Translations under genes and position numbers: made by a program
Shown: positions 28,097-36,043 of the stretch, in pieces
Position numbering within the stretch: position 1 is the first letter of the stretch
How the letters are laid out: each line of letters opens with the position of its first letter
The notes under the pieces: generated by a model
The model's database searches: none
Told to the model about the DNA's origin: nothing
What the model saw: only the letters and a program-made list of their open reading frames with translations
Assembly (NCBI RefSeq): GCF_019670125.1
Contig: NZ_AP023033.1
Span: 62,001 to 126,000, forward strand
Direction: 5' to 3'
Length of the DNA stretch: 64,000 bases
Origin: Agarivorans aestuarii
Lineage (GTDB): Bacteria; Pseudomonadota; Gammaproteobacteria; Enterobacterales; Celerinatantimonadaceae

Positions 28097-28421
28097 CTAA
28101 CCACAAGCCTTATTGGAATTTAAAGGGAAGCACTTGCTTCCCTTTAAGCTTTTCGTATTTCAGCGTCACATATAATTCTTATTTTTTATTTCCTACTTTA
28201 TGAAAATGTTTTCGATTCATTTTGAAAACCTTTTCTGATCTTCTCGCTAGTTTAATCTTTCTCTTTTTGATCTTTAGGTGAGCTAAATTGCCCATTTGTT
28301 TGGCTTCTAATCTACTTGTAATTCATAGGCTTAATAAAACTGTCATTAATCGCAGCTAGCTTTCCCGCGGTATTTATTTCGATGTATCCGCAAGTTAATC
28401 AGTACTTATTGAGGAAATGTA
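28097..28421. other. 325-base AT-rich spacer before the alkaline phosphatase gene
   Basis: It contains the terminator at 28122-28153 and then AT-rich sequence without a convincing gene. One CTGTCAT (28340-28346) matches half of a Pho box, but the second repeat expected 11 bases away is absent on both sides, so I do not call a PhoB site. Confidence 0.5.
28122..28153 (+). terminator. Terminator after the chemoreceptor gene
   Basis: An 11-base arm (AAAGGGAAGCA at 28122-28132) pairs with 28135-28145 at a tight turn, followed by AAGCTTTT. The stem is strong and the T tract only moderate. Confidence 0.7.
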
Positions 28422-30656
28422 ATGCGTTTAGGGAAAGTATTAAAAGTAGTTGCAGGGGTGTCTATCGCCTCTGCTGTAGTCGGTTGTAATAGTGATACCG
28501 AATATGTGTATTTGGATCCACCCATCGCCGACAGTATTGATTTAGGGCCGTTTAAATGTAGCGGTGAAGAAATTGCTGCTGACGCCAACAAAGATTGTCG
28601 CTTGTATATCAAGGGCTCTATGAATAGCTGGTCTTCGCGCCCAGAAGCTCAGTTACACTACCAAGGCGACGGTGAATACATTGCCTTATTTAGCATGCAG
28701 CCAGGTGAGTACTCCTTCAAAATCTCTGACCCAAGCTGGAGTGCCGAGCGCGACTTAGCGATTGGTGAAGACGCCGATGCTGAAGTGGTATTTGATATCC
28801 CAATGGAACTGCAACGTAAGTACGACGACTTTGGTAACCAGAACATGGATATCACCGTTGCCGACGATGAAGATCAGGTATTTCGTTTTACTCTTGATGC
28901 TTCAGCTACCATCGACAATCCTACATTGTTGATTGAAAACATCACCGACAGTGATGTTGATAACTTAAGCCAAGCTATGTACCTAGTAGGCACCTTCAAT
29001 GATTGGATCGCCGACGAAAGCAGCCAATTTAGCTATGCTGGTGCAGGTAACTATCAGCTACAAATGAACTTCGCAGAAGCCGGTACCATTAGCTTTAACT
29101 TACACCAAGGCATCGATTCACCATTAGTTTATGGCTCTTTAGATAATCAGCCAATTAGCTTAACCGAAGGTGAATCGTCACTGACAACTTACCCAGGCGG
29201 CAAAATGTCGGCACAGGTAGAAGCGGGCAGCTACGTATTTTCACTGTCTACTTTGGGTGATGGTCAGCAAGCTGTGCCACTTACCTTGGCAAAAGTACGT
29301 GCTGTGGTTGGTCACGACACCGTAACTGTGGCTAACTTGCCTACCAGCTTAACGGCAGACGGCAGTACCTTTGCGCAAAGTTACCACTGGGATACAGAAG
29401 GTGACATGAGCGTTGCCCTAACTGACGATGACAGCCAAACCATTAGCGACATTCGCAAACTGGCCAGTGCAGATGCCACAGGCCGTTACCAAGTAAACTT
29501 AACCACCAATCAAGGTTTAGCGACTCAAACCAGTTCTAGCCAAGAGATTGATGTCATTGATCTTGAATCAGCCAATAACATTGTAATGATGATTGGCGAT
29601 GGTATGGGTTATGGGCAAATTGATATTACTCGCGCCTACATGGGTGAAGCCTTATTCCTAGAATCTGGTAAGCATCGCGGCGATATTAAAACTGCCAGTG
29701 CCGATACCTTAGGTTACGAGAACTTGGCAGAGCTAGGCATGAATTACTACACCGATTCTGCAGCGGCAGCCACGGCAATCTCTACTGGCCGTAAAGCGAT
29801 TTCAGGCACTATTGCTCAAGCACGTCCGGGAGATGGTTCTGATTTAGAAACCATTTTGGAATATGCGCAAAAGCAGGGTAAATCGGTAGGTATTGTGGCA
29901 ACGTCGCACTGTGTTCACGCAACACCTGCGGCCTTTGCTTCACATGGTCCAAATCGAAATGATTTTGTGACGCTTTCAAAAAGCATGTTTGGCGATGTAA
30001 AACCTAACGTAGCCTTATGTGGCAGTAAGCAAGTTGATGGCGTAGATGTGATTAGCCAGCAAGCTGACTTAGGTGGCTACACTATCGTGAAAAACAAAAC
30101 CGATATGATTCCTGCGGTAGCGGCTTTACCTGCTAACGACCCAAATGCAGAAATTCTATTTGCTGGTATTTTTGGTGAAGATGAAATTCCTTACATATTG
30201 CCTTTGGGAGATCAAAAAAGTTACGAAGAACAAGACATTCCACAGTTGAATGAAATGACCCAAGTAGCGATTGATATCTTATCGAAAAATCCAAATGGCT
30301 TTGTATTGATGGTAGAAGGTTCACAAATCGACTTTGCTGGTCACCTCAACGATGAAGAGCGCTTAATTCACGAAACCATTGCTTTTGATAAGACAGTGGA
30401 AGAAGTGGTTAATTGGTCTGATTTACGCAGCGACAGCATGGTGATTGTAACTGCAGACCACGAAACCGGTGGTTTGGTGCTTGAGAAAACCAACGGTATC
30501 GGTGTTGTACCAGAGGTAAGTTGGAAGTGGGGAAGTCACACTAACGTAGATGTGCCTATTGCATCTTGGGGTCTAAATTCACACGCCTTTGTGGGTCGTA
30601 CGGTAGACAATACGGCTATTTACAATGTTATGCGTGGCGCTTTAGACGCTAACTAA
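28422..30656 (+). CDS. Alkaline phosphatase lipoprotein with N-terminal beta-sandwich domains
   Basis: A 744-residue lipoprotein, far longer than E. coli PhoA (471). The signal peptide ends in VVGC (Cys22). Two domains resembling the pullulanase/glycogen-binding type follow: CRLYIKGSMNSW at about 59-110 and MYLVGTFNDW at about 186-240. A linker or third beta domain leads to the phosphatase (about 385-744) with metal Asp in MIGDGMG (D393), the nucleophile in TDSAAAATA (S446), SHCVHATPAAFASHG, EGSQIDFAGH and TADHETGGL. It should hydrolyse phosphate esters at the cell surface. AGGAAATGTA precedes the ATG, and a terminator follows directly. Confidence 0.9.
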   Translation: MRLGKVLKVVAGVSIASAVVGCNSDTEYVYLDPPIADSIDLGPFKCSGEEIAADANKDCRLYIKGSMNSWSSRPEAQLHYQGDGEYIALFSMQPGEYSFKISDPSWSAERDLAIGEDADAEVVFDIPMELQRKYDDFGNQNMDITVADDEDQVFRFTLDASATIDNPTLLIENITDSDVDNLSQAMYLVGTFNDWIADESSQFSYAGAGNYQLQMNFAEAGTISFNLHQGIDSPLVYGSLDNQPISLTEGESSLTTYPGGKMSAQVEAGSYVFSLSTLGDGQQAVPLTLAKVRAVVGHDTVTVANLPTSLTADGSTFAQSYHWDTEGDMSVALTDDDSQTISDIRKLASADATGRYQVNLTTNQGLATQTSSSQEIDVIDLESANNIVMMIGDGMGYGQIDITRAYMGEALFLESGKHRGDIKTASADTLGYENLAELGMNYYTDSAAAATAISTGRKAISGTIAQARPGDGSDLETILEYAQKQGKSVGIVATSHCVHATPAAFASHGPNRNDFVTLSKSMFGDVKPNVALCGSKQVDGVDVISQQADLGGYTIVKNKTDMIPAVAALPANDPNAEILFAGIFGEDEIPYILPLGDQKSYEEQDIPQLNEMTQVAIDILSKNPNGFVLMVEGSQIDFAGHLNDEERLIHETIAFDKTVEEVVNWSDLRSDSMVIVTADHETGGLVLEKTNGIGVVPEVSWKWGSHTNVDVPIASWGLNSHAFVGRTVDNTAIYNVMRGALDAN

Positions 30657-30662
30657 ATCTCT

Positions 30663-31181
30663 ATGCTAAGCCCGGCGCAAGTCGGGCTTAAAGGTCTTTT
30701 TATTTTGCGTATTATATATTTAAGTTTACTGATTTTGCTTAGCCCGAGTGTGTTGGCTGCGACGAACCCTTGGCAAACACTCATTCCTGAGTTAGAACGT
30801 GGCCAAATTGTACAGGCACCCATCAATCATGAGGTGCAGTTAGATGAACGTGCCCCACAAATTAAAACTGGTGGCTTAGTTCATGCTCTCGATGGGCAAA
30901 ACATGCGTATGCCCGGTTTTATTGTGCCGTTAGAAAGTGATGGCAACAAAATCACCGAATTCTTTTTAGTGCCATTTTTTGGCGCGTGTTTGCATTTACC
31001 ACCGCCACCACCTAATCAAATTATTCACGTTAGTCATCCCAAGGGAATAGATATGATAGAACCATGGGAAGTGGTTTGGATTAGCGGAGAAATGCAGGTA
31101 AAAGCTACCGATATAGAGGGCTTGGCTAGCGCAGGTTATGCCATGACCTTATCGAAAGAGCCCGAAATGTACACTCCATAA
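30663..31181 (+). CDS. DUF3299-family exported protein
   Basis: Up to 172 residues. A signal peptide (RIIYLSLLILLSPSVLA, cut before ATNPW) leads to a domain with the DUF3299 features: MPGFIVPLE, FFLVPFFGACLHLPPPPPNQIIHV and EPWEVVWISG. The conserved Cys and proline run suggest a metal or redox-linked role, but no function is established to my knowledge. The frame opens with an ATG at 30663 inside the preceding terminator and without a ribosome site. A TTG at 30705 after AAAGG gives a normal-length signal peptide and may be the real start. Confidence 0.8.
   Translation: MLSPAQVGLKGLFILRIIYLSLLILLSPSVLAATNPWQTLIPELERGQIVQAPINHEVQLDERAPQIKTGGLVHALDGQNMRMPGFIVPLESDGNKITEFFLVPFFGACLHLPPPPPNQIIHVSHPKGIDMIEPWEVVWISGEMQVKATDIEGLASAGYAMTLSKEPEMYTP
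30667..30701 (+). terminator. Terminator after the phosphatase gene
   Basis: An 8-bp stem (TAAGCCCG at 30667-30674 with 30683-30690), eight-base loop and AAGGTCTTTTT. It begins only 11 bases after the phosphatase stop and covers the first codons of the longest version of the next gene, arguing for a later start there. Confidence 0.75.
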
Positions 31182-31254
31182 TTGCCCAACTAAGGCTAGT
31201 GTAGCGCTCCCGTTCCGTGAGAGTATTTAGCAGAACAATAGGGAGCAACACTAC

Positions 31255-31911
31255 GTGCATATACCAACGCATTTTAAGCAACAAGATTGGCATCAAGTAT
31301 CTACACTAATTAGCGAATATCCTCTAGCCTGTATAAGTACCCTTAGTGAAGCGGGTCTAGTGGCCGATCACGTACCTCTACTACTGGCTAAAAATGCTGA
31401 TGATAACTGGTGTTTGCAGGGGCATATTGCTCGTATTAATCCTTTAGCAAAGCGTTTACTTAAGCCCCTAGCTGCTTTGGCAGTATTTCAAGGGGAAGAT
31501 GCTTATGTTTCTCCTAATTATTACCCTTCAAAACTAAGTAATCCAAAAGTGGTGCCTACCTGGAATTACCAAGCTGTGCATATTAATGGGACCATGACTA
31601 AACAAGATGATCTTGCTTGGAAGCTAAGTTTGTTGCAAAGGCTAACTGAGCAAAATGAGCAAGCCCAAAGTCAGCCTTGGCAAGTGAGCGATGCACCCGA
31701 TAAGTTTATTGAACAGCTAAATAAAGCCATTGTTGGTTTTGAAATAAGCATTGATAGCTGGCAAGCGCAATTTAAACAGAGCCAAAATCATAGTGTCGAA
31801 AATCAGCTTGGCGTTGCTAAAGGACTCGCTAATACTAATCCGCTAATGGCAAAACAGATTGAGCGCTTTGCCCAAAATTTGGCGAGTAAAGGGCGAGGTG
31901 AAAATGGCTAA
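31255..31911 (+). CDS. PaiB-like FMN-binding protein
   Basis: A 218-residue member of the PaiB/FMN-binding negative transcriptional regulator family (split-barrel flavin fold). Typical segments are MHIPTHFKQQDW at the start, AHVP-like DHVPLLL, GHIARINPLAK, VFQGEDAYVSPNYYPSK, VPTWNYQAVHINGT, and the C-terminal KGLANTNPLMAKQIE. Start is GTG at 31255 with GGGAG upstream. Despite the family name most members are probably enzymes or flavin carriers; the role here is unknown. It overlaps the next gene by 8 bases. Confidence 0.87.
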   Translation: MHIPTHFKQQDWHQVSTLISEYPLACISTLSEAGLVADHVPLLLAKNADDNWCLQGHIARINPLAKRLLKPLAALAVFQGEDAYVSPNYYPSKLSNPKVVPTWNYQAVHINGTMTKQDDLAWKLSLLQRLTEQNEQAQSQPWQVSDAPDKFIEQLNKAIVGFEISIDSWQAQFKQSQNHSVENQLGVAKGLANTNPLMAKQIERFAQNLASKGRGENG

Positions 31912-32539
31912 AGCAAAATTGGCCTCGTGGAACCGGGCTAAGGGTTTTGGCTTTCTCAGCTTGAATGGCGAGTCTAAGCAGTTGTTTGTGCACATAAGCA
32001 GCTTTACCGATAAAAAACTCGACCCAGAAAAGTTAGTTGGCCATTGGTTTAATTACACCTTAGCGAAGGATAAACAAGGCCGCCCCTGTGCTAAGCAGCT
32101 GCGTTTAATAGGTAGTAAGCCAGCATTTTCTAATAAGCCAAATGGTTTAGCCAAGCGGGCTGGCATGGTTGCTTTGGCTTTTTTTGTTTTATTGCTTAGT
32201 TTGGTGCTATTGCAAAAACTGCCACTGGCTTTGTTAGTGTTCTATGTTGTTATGAGTGTGGTTACTTTTGCATTATACGCCCTAGATAAATCGGCAGCGC
32301 AAGCGGGTCGCTGGCGCGTTCAAGAGCTCAAGCTACATGTGTTTGCGCTGATTGGTGGCTGGCCAGGTGCGATGCTCGCCCAACAAACGTTACGGCATAA
32401 AACTCAAAAGCAGTCTTTTCGCTGGGGTTATTATTGTACAGTGCTACTCAATATAGCGGCTTTGGCTTTTTTGCTTAGTCCCAATGGCGAACCAATGTTG
32501 CTAGATATTAATCAAGCCTTGTCGAGTTTATTGCCATGA
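31904..32539 (+). CDS. Cold-shock-domain plus DUF1294 membrane protein
   Basis: A 211-residue protein: residues about 1-65 form a cold-shock domain (NRAKGFGFLSLNGESKQLFVHISSF), followed by membrane segments (about 90-110 and 113-130) and a DUF1294 domain (YALDKSAAQAGRWRVQE, then GGWPGAMLAQQTLRHKTQK) with a final helix. This fusion is widespread in gammaproteobacteria; no function is established. I start at the ATG at 31904, where the cold-shock sequence begins. It overlaps the flanking genes on both sides (8 and 4 bases), implying one operon. Confidence 0.88.
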   Translation: MAKAKLASWNRAKGFGFLSLNGESKQLFVHISSFTDKKLDPEKLVGHWFNYTLAKDKQGRPCAKQLRLIGSKPAFSNKPNGLAKRAGMVALAFFVLLLSLVLLQKLPLALLVFYVVMSVVTFALYALDKSAAQAGRWRVQELKLHVFALIGGWPGAMLAQQTLRHKTQKQSFRWGYYCTVLLNIAALAFLLSPNGEPMLLDINQALSSLLP

Positions 32540-33006
32540 TGGTCACTATCACTGCTTACACCGATGAATACTGCCAAGCAGTGGCAGATTTGTTCACCCA
32601 AGCTGTGCATGCCATTGATGATGAACTTTATTCTAAGGAACAAAAAGCCGCGTGGGCGCCGCTAGATATAGACTATTCTCGCTGGCAACAGCGCTTGAAA
32701 AGCAAACACTGCTTTTTAGCCTTAGTTGATAAGCAGCTACTAGGATTTATAGAATTAGCAGCAGACTATATTGATTGCTTTTATGTTGCGCCAGAGCATC
32801 AAGGAAAAGCAGTAGGCCAAGCGCTTTATCAACATGTTGAAAGCATTGCTCGAGAGCAAAAGCTTGCTGGGCTACGGGTAGATGCCTCATTGGTGGCCAA
32901 AGAGTTTTTTGGCAAACAAGGCTTTGCTGTTGTGTCGCATAATCAGCTGGTTCGGCTGGGGGTACGTTTACAAAATATTAGTATGTACAAGGGTTTCTAT
33001 TCTTAA
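32536..33006 (+). CDS. GNAT-family N-acetyltransferase
   Basis: A 156-residue GNAT protein. The acetyl-CoA loop EHQGKAVGQALYQ follows strand CFYVAPE, and DASLVAKEFFGKQGF is the family's motif B. It resembles the YafP-type subgroup, with a start in ITAYTDEYCQAVADLF. Substrate unknown. Its start overlaps the stop of the DUF1294 gene (ATGATG), and either ATG could serve. Confidence 0.85.
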   Translation: MMVTITAYTDEYCQAVADLFTQAVHAIDDELYSKEQKAAWAPLDIDYSRWQQRLKSKHCFLALVDKQLLGFIELAADYIDCFYVAPEHQGKAVGQALYQHVESIAREQKLAGLRVDASLVAKEFFGKQGFAVVSHNQLVRLGVRLQNISMYKGFYS

Positions 33007-33116
33007 GCAACCAGCTAAGCATTGACGAATCGACTTGCTGACAATTCTCATAAGGAGTTTGTTGAGAAAGTTACCTAATATAGTTGCTTAAGCGCAGTGT
33101 GAGGGAGAGTTTAGCA

Positions 33117-33323
33117 ATGCGAAGTACCCTAATCATTCTTAGTTTACTTATAACCAGCGCTTGCAGCCAGCAGCAGGCCTATCATGCCATGCAGGGCAAC
33201 CAGCAACGACAGTGTGACAAGCAAACTAATCATCAAGATTATTTAAGCTGTATGGATGAAGCCGACGTGAGTTATGAAGAATATCAGCGGCAGCGACAGG
33301 CTTTGTTAGATAAAAATAAATAG
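33117..33323 (+). CDS. Small putative lipoprotein (68 aa)
   Basis: A 68-residue protein with a hydrophobic signal and Cys16 after LITSA, a weak but usable lipobox. The mature part is short, glutamine-rich and acidic with two further Cys (QRQCDKQ and LSCMDEA), perhaps a disulfide. GGGAG lies upstream of the ATG at 33117; an earlier start at 33084 only adds a charged stretch before the signal. Followed by a bidirectional terminator. Function unknown. Confidence 0.6.
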   Translation: MRSTLIILSLLITSACSQQQAYHAMQGNQQRQCDKQTNHQDYLSCMDEADVSYEEYQRQRQALLDKNK

Positions 33324-33325
33324 TG

Positions 33326-33355
33326 AAAAAAACCAAGCCTAAGCTTGGTTTTTTT
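33326..33355. terminator. Bidirectional terminator between the small lipoprotein and ohr
   Basis: A stem with core CCAAGC/GCTTGG flanked by A and T runs (33326-33338 with 33343-33355) and a four-base loop. It serves both convergent genes. Confidence 0.9.
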
Positions 33356-33368
33356 ATTGAGCAGCGGC

Positions 33369-33794
33369 TTATAAGGCAGCGCCATTTACTGACAGTTTTA
33401 CATCAATATTGCCGCGAGTCGCGTTTGAATACGGGCAAACTTGGTGGGCCACTTTTACCAACTCTTCTGCTGCAGCCTGTTCTAATTCAAGCTCTACCGC
33501 AAGCGAAACGGTTAGCGCAAAGCCGCCGTCGTCGTTAGGACCAATACCTACGGTAGCGGTTGTAGGGGCAGATTTAATGGCCACTTTACCTTCTCGAGCC
33601 ACATGTAAAATGGCATTAGAAAAACACGCTGCATAACCTGCGGCAAAAAGCTGTTCTGGATTAGTGGCTTCGCCGCTTCCGCCCATCTCTTTTGGATAGC
33701 TTAATGCTAAATCTAGTTTTTTATCGTCGGTACTTACTTGTCCATTGCGGCCGGCTAGTGCAGTTGCTGAAGTTGTGTATAGCGTTGTCATCAT
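33369..33794 (-). CDS. ohr: Organic hydroperoxide resistance protein Ohr
   Basis: A 141-residue OsmC/Ohr-fold peroxidase. The two reactive cysteines are Cys57 (AACFSNAI) and Cys120 (HQVCPYSNATRGN), and the N-terminal GRNGQV and GGSGEATNPEQLF segments are those of Ohr rather than OsmC. It reduces organic and lipid hydroperoxides with lipoyl-based reductant. AAGGT lies upstream of tandem ATG codons. It is divergent from ohrR, and the spacer holds three TTG-N4-CAA elements. Confidence 0.92.
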   Translation of the reverse strand: MMTTLYTTSATALAGRNGQVSTDDKKLDLALSYPKEMGGSGEATNPEQLFAAGYAACFSNAILHVAREGKVAIKSAPTTATVGIGPNDDGGFALTVSLAVELELEQAAAEELVKVAHQVCPYSNATRGNIDVKLSVNGAAL

Positions 33795-33813
33795 CGTTAC
33801 CTTTTAATTTGAG

Positions 33814-33882
33814 TTGTGTGCAATTTAATTGTTTGCAACTTTAGTTGAGGCGAAAACGAAATGCAAGTATATTGTGCACAAT
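33814..33882. promoter_or_regulatory. Predicted OhrR operators in the ohr-ohrR spacer
   Basis: Three TTG-N4-CAA elements occur: TTGTGTGCAA (33814-33823), TTGTTTGCAA (33829-33838) and TTGTGCACAA (33872-33881); the last is a perfect palindrome extendable to ATTGTGCACAAT. They lie between the divergent starts and fit MarR-type binding by OhrR to repress both genes. Confidence 0.6.
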
Positions 33883-33912
33883 TTATTTTTAGTGAAACAT
33901 TAGGGTGCAGTG

Positions 33913-34359
33913 ATGAGTAAACAGCAAAACCATGTAGCTAGCCTGAGTTTGGATAAGCAATTGTGCTTCTCTCTGTACAGTGCTTCGAACGCAATGGGAC
34001 GGGCTTATCGTCCCCTGCTGGATAAGCTGGACCTTACTTATTTGCAGTACATTGTAATGATGGTGTTGTGGGAGCACGATAGCGTAAGTGTGAAGAGTTT
34101 GGGTGAACGCGTTCACTTGGATTCAGGCACTTTAACTCCGCTATTAAAGCGCTTAGAGGCTAAAGGTTTAGTGCTTAGAGCCAGATCTGAGCAAGATGAG
34201 CGAGTAAGAGTTATTAGCCTTACACCACAAGGTGTGGCACTGCGTGAGCCAGCCGAAGCAATCCCTCAAGCCATGTTATGCCAAGCTGATTTACCCCTAG
34301 AAGAGTTACAAGCACTTAAAGCGGGTTGTGATCGCTTGTTAGCGAAGTTAATGAAATAA
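33913..34359 (+). CDS. ohrR: MarR-family peroxide-sensing regulator OhrR
   Basis: A 148-residue MarR protein. Residue Cys18 in KQLCFSLYSASNAMGR is the OhrR sensing cysteine, and the winged helix runs through LGERVHLDSGTLTPLLKRLEAKGLV with the wing RSEQDERVRVISLT. Further Cys (about 123 and 139) could form the intersubunit disulfide of two-Cys OhrR. I start at the ATG at 33913; the GTG at 33910 is also in frame. It should repress ohr and itself until oxidised. Confidence 0.9.
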   Translation: MSKQQNHVASLSLDKQLCFSLYSASNAMGRAYRPLLDKLDLTYLQYIVMMVLWEHDSVSVKSLGERVHLDSGTLTPLLKRLEAKGLVLRARSEQDERVRVISLTPQGVALREPAEAIPQAMLCQADLPLEELQALKAGCDRLLAKLMK

Positions 34360-34491
34360 CATGCACAGCTTTTAAGGTTTATTGAGGCTTCGCTGCAAAT
34401 TTAAGAAAAATAACAATTAAAGTGAAAATCGTAAGCTTATAAGTGCTTTAGCTGGTTACAATGTAGTGTTGCCCAACACCGGAGCCGAAGC

Positions 34492-35829
34492 ATGCCGCAA
34501 GCCGCAGTAAATAAACTCAAATTGTTTAATTTGGCGTGGCCTATTTTAATTGAGCAGCTTACCAGCGGCATTGTTGTAATGGTCGATATTTACTTTCTTA
34601 GCCTGTTAGGGGAAGAGGCCGCCGCGACAGCGGGTTTATTGATGCCTTACCTATGGATTGGCTTTTTTGTACTGCCCATGCTCTCTACTGGCGGCACGGC
34701 TGCCGCCTCTCAGTATTACGGGGCGAATAAGCTTGATAAAGTCGTGCCGGTATTTATGACTAATGTGGTGTTGCTGGGCCTGGCTGGTCTAGCATTTAGT
34801 CTGTTTACCTACCTTAATTTCGACAATATAGCACTTTGGCTCAACTTCCCTGTGCAGATGCAAACTTACGCGGAAGAGTACTTAGCCATTATGGCCTTCA
34901 CCTTTGGCTTCTTTGGGCTGCGTTGTGCTTATGGCTCGATTCTGGCGGCTAAAGCAATGACCAACTGGAACATGTTGGCCTCGCTGCTCACCAATGTGAT
35001 GAATATATTTCTTAATGCGACGTTCTTCTTTGGTTGGTTTGGGCTTGAGCCCATGGGCTTAAAAGGTATCGCTTTGGGTACCGTGTTGTCTTATGCCTTT
35101 GCTTGTGTGGTTGTGATGCTGATTGTGCACATAAAAGCGCAAGTAAGCTTCGAGTTTACGTGGGCGATATTGCCGCGCATGCGAGCGGTGATAAAACCAT
35201 TGATGAAAATTGCTATTCCCTCAGCAGCCGAGCCTGCTAACTACACTTTGCAACAAATCGTAGTGGCGGGAATATTGGCGAGTTTAGGCGTGCTTGCGGT
35301 ATCTTCTTATACTTTTGTCCTGCGCTTTTTGTTTATTTCTATGGCGGTAAGTTGGTCTTTGGCGGCCGCTGGGCAAATCATCATGGCTCACCACATGGGA
35401 GCGCGAAAGCTGGATGAAGTAGACGCCACATACAATCGCTGTATTAAGCTCGCCATGCTGTTTGCTTTTGCCAATATGAGCTTGTTTGCGTGGTGTTACC
35501 AGCCCTTGATTAGCTTGTTTAGTGATGACCCACAAGTTGCATTCTATGCCAAATGGTTGCTGATTATTTGTATCGTGATGGAGCCGTTTCGGGCGATCAA
35601 TATCGTTGCTGGAATGGGCTTAAAAGCGGTGGGCGATGGCAGGTTTGCCGCCACCGTTGGGGTTGCTTTTATTTGGGGCGTGGTGCCCATTATTTACCTT
35701 TGCTCTATCTCCTGGCAGCTTGGCATTATTGGCGCTTGGGCCTGTTTTGCTTTAGATGAAGTTATTCGTGGCATGATTAACCACTGGCGCTGGAAAACCT
35801 ACCGTTGGCACAACATGGGAATAACCTAA
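34492..35829 (+). CDS. MATE-family multidrug/metabolite efflux transporter
   Basis: A 445-residue protein with about 12 membrane helices in two homologous halves. The N-terminal half starts FNLAWPILIEQLTSGIVVMVDIYF and has GGTAAASQYYGA. The second half has the matching AIPSAAEPANYTLQQ and AAGQIIMAHHMGA. The family exports drugs, dyes or metabolites using Na+ or H+ gradients; substrate unknown. GGAG lies nine bases before the ATG. It lies downstream of ohrR on the same strand with a 132-base spacer and is probably transcribed separately. Confidence 0.9.
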   Translation: MPQAAVNKLKLFNLAWPILIEQLTSGIVVMVDIYFLSLLGEEAAATAGLLMPYLWIGFFVLPMLSTGGTAAASQYYGANKLDKVVPVFMTNVVLLGLAGLAFSLFTYLNFDNIALWLNFPVQMQTYAEEYLAIMAFTFGFFGLRCAYGSILAAKAMTNWNMLASLLTNVMNIFLNATFFFGWFGLEPMGLKGIALGTVLSYAFACVVVMLIVHIKAQVSFEFTWAILPRMRAVIKPLMKIAIPSAAEPANYTLQQIVVAGILASLGVLAVSSYTFVLRFLFISMAVSWSLAAAGQIIMAHHMGARKLDEVDATYNRCIKLAMLFAFANMSLFAWCYQPLISLFSDDPQVAFYAKWLLIICIVMEPFRAINIVAGMGLKAVGDGRFAATVGVAFIWGVVPIIYLCSISWQLGIIGAWACFALDEVIRGMINHWRWKTYRWHNMGIT

Positions 35830-35905
35830 GTCGCTGACAAAAATTAGCTCGAAAGATAAACAGCCCCTAGTGATGGATCACAAAGCGCGATACTTCTATT
35901 ATCTT

Positions 35906-36005
35906 TTGTAGCGTAGTTTAGGCTACAACTAACACTTTACGTTGATCCTCGGTTTATTACTGGTGGCCAGTAATAAATGGAATTGCCGCAGTATTTGCAG
36001 CGGCA
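35906..36005 (+). promoter_or_regulatory. Three-hairpin leader upstream of metY
   Basis: Three hairpins precede metY: 35906-35928 (7-bp TTGTAGC stem, nine-base loop), 35953-35977 (perfect 11-bp TTTATTACTGG stem with a three-base loop) and 35984-36005 (6-bp TGCCGC stem). The metY start is at 36044. The first could also be an operator. I do not recognise a riboswitch class. Confidence 0.5.
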
Positions 36006-36043
36006 GACAGGGTTGTTTTATTCCTTTAGCAGCGAGAACAGTA

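Noticed and set aside
28340-28346. CTGTCAT half Pho box before the phosphatase gene
   Set aside because: The second repeat 11 bases away is absent on either side, so a PhoB site is not supported.
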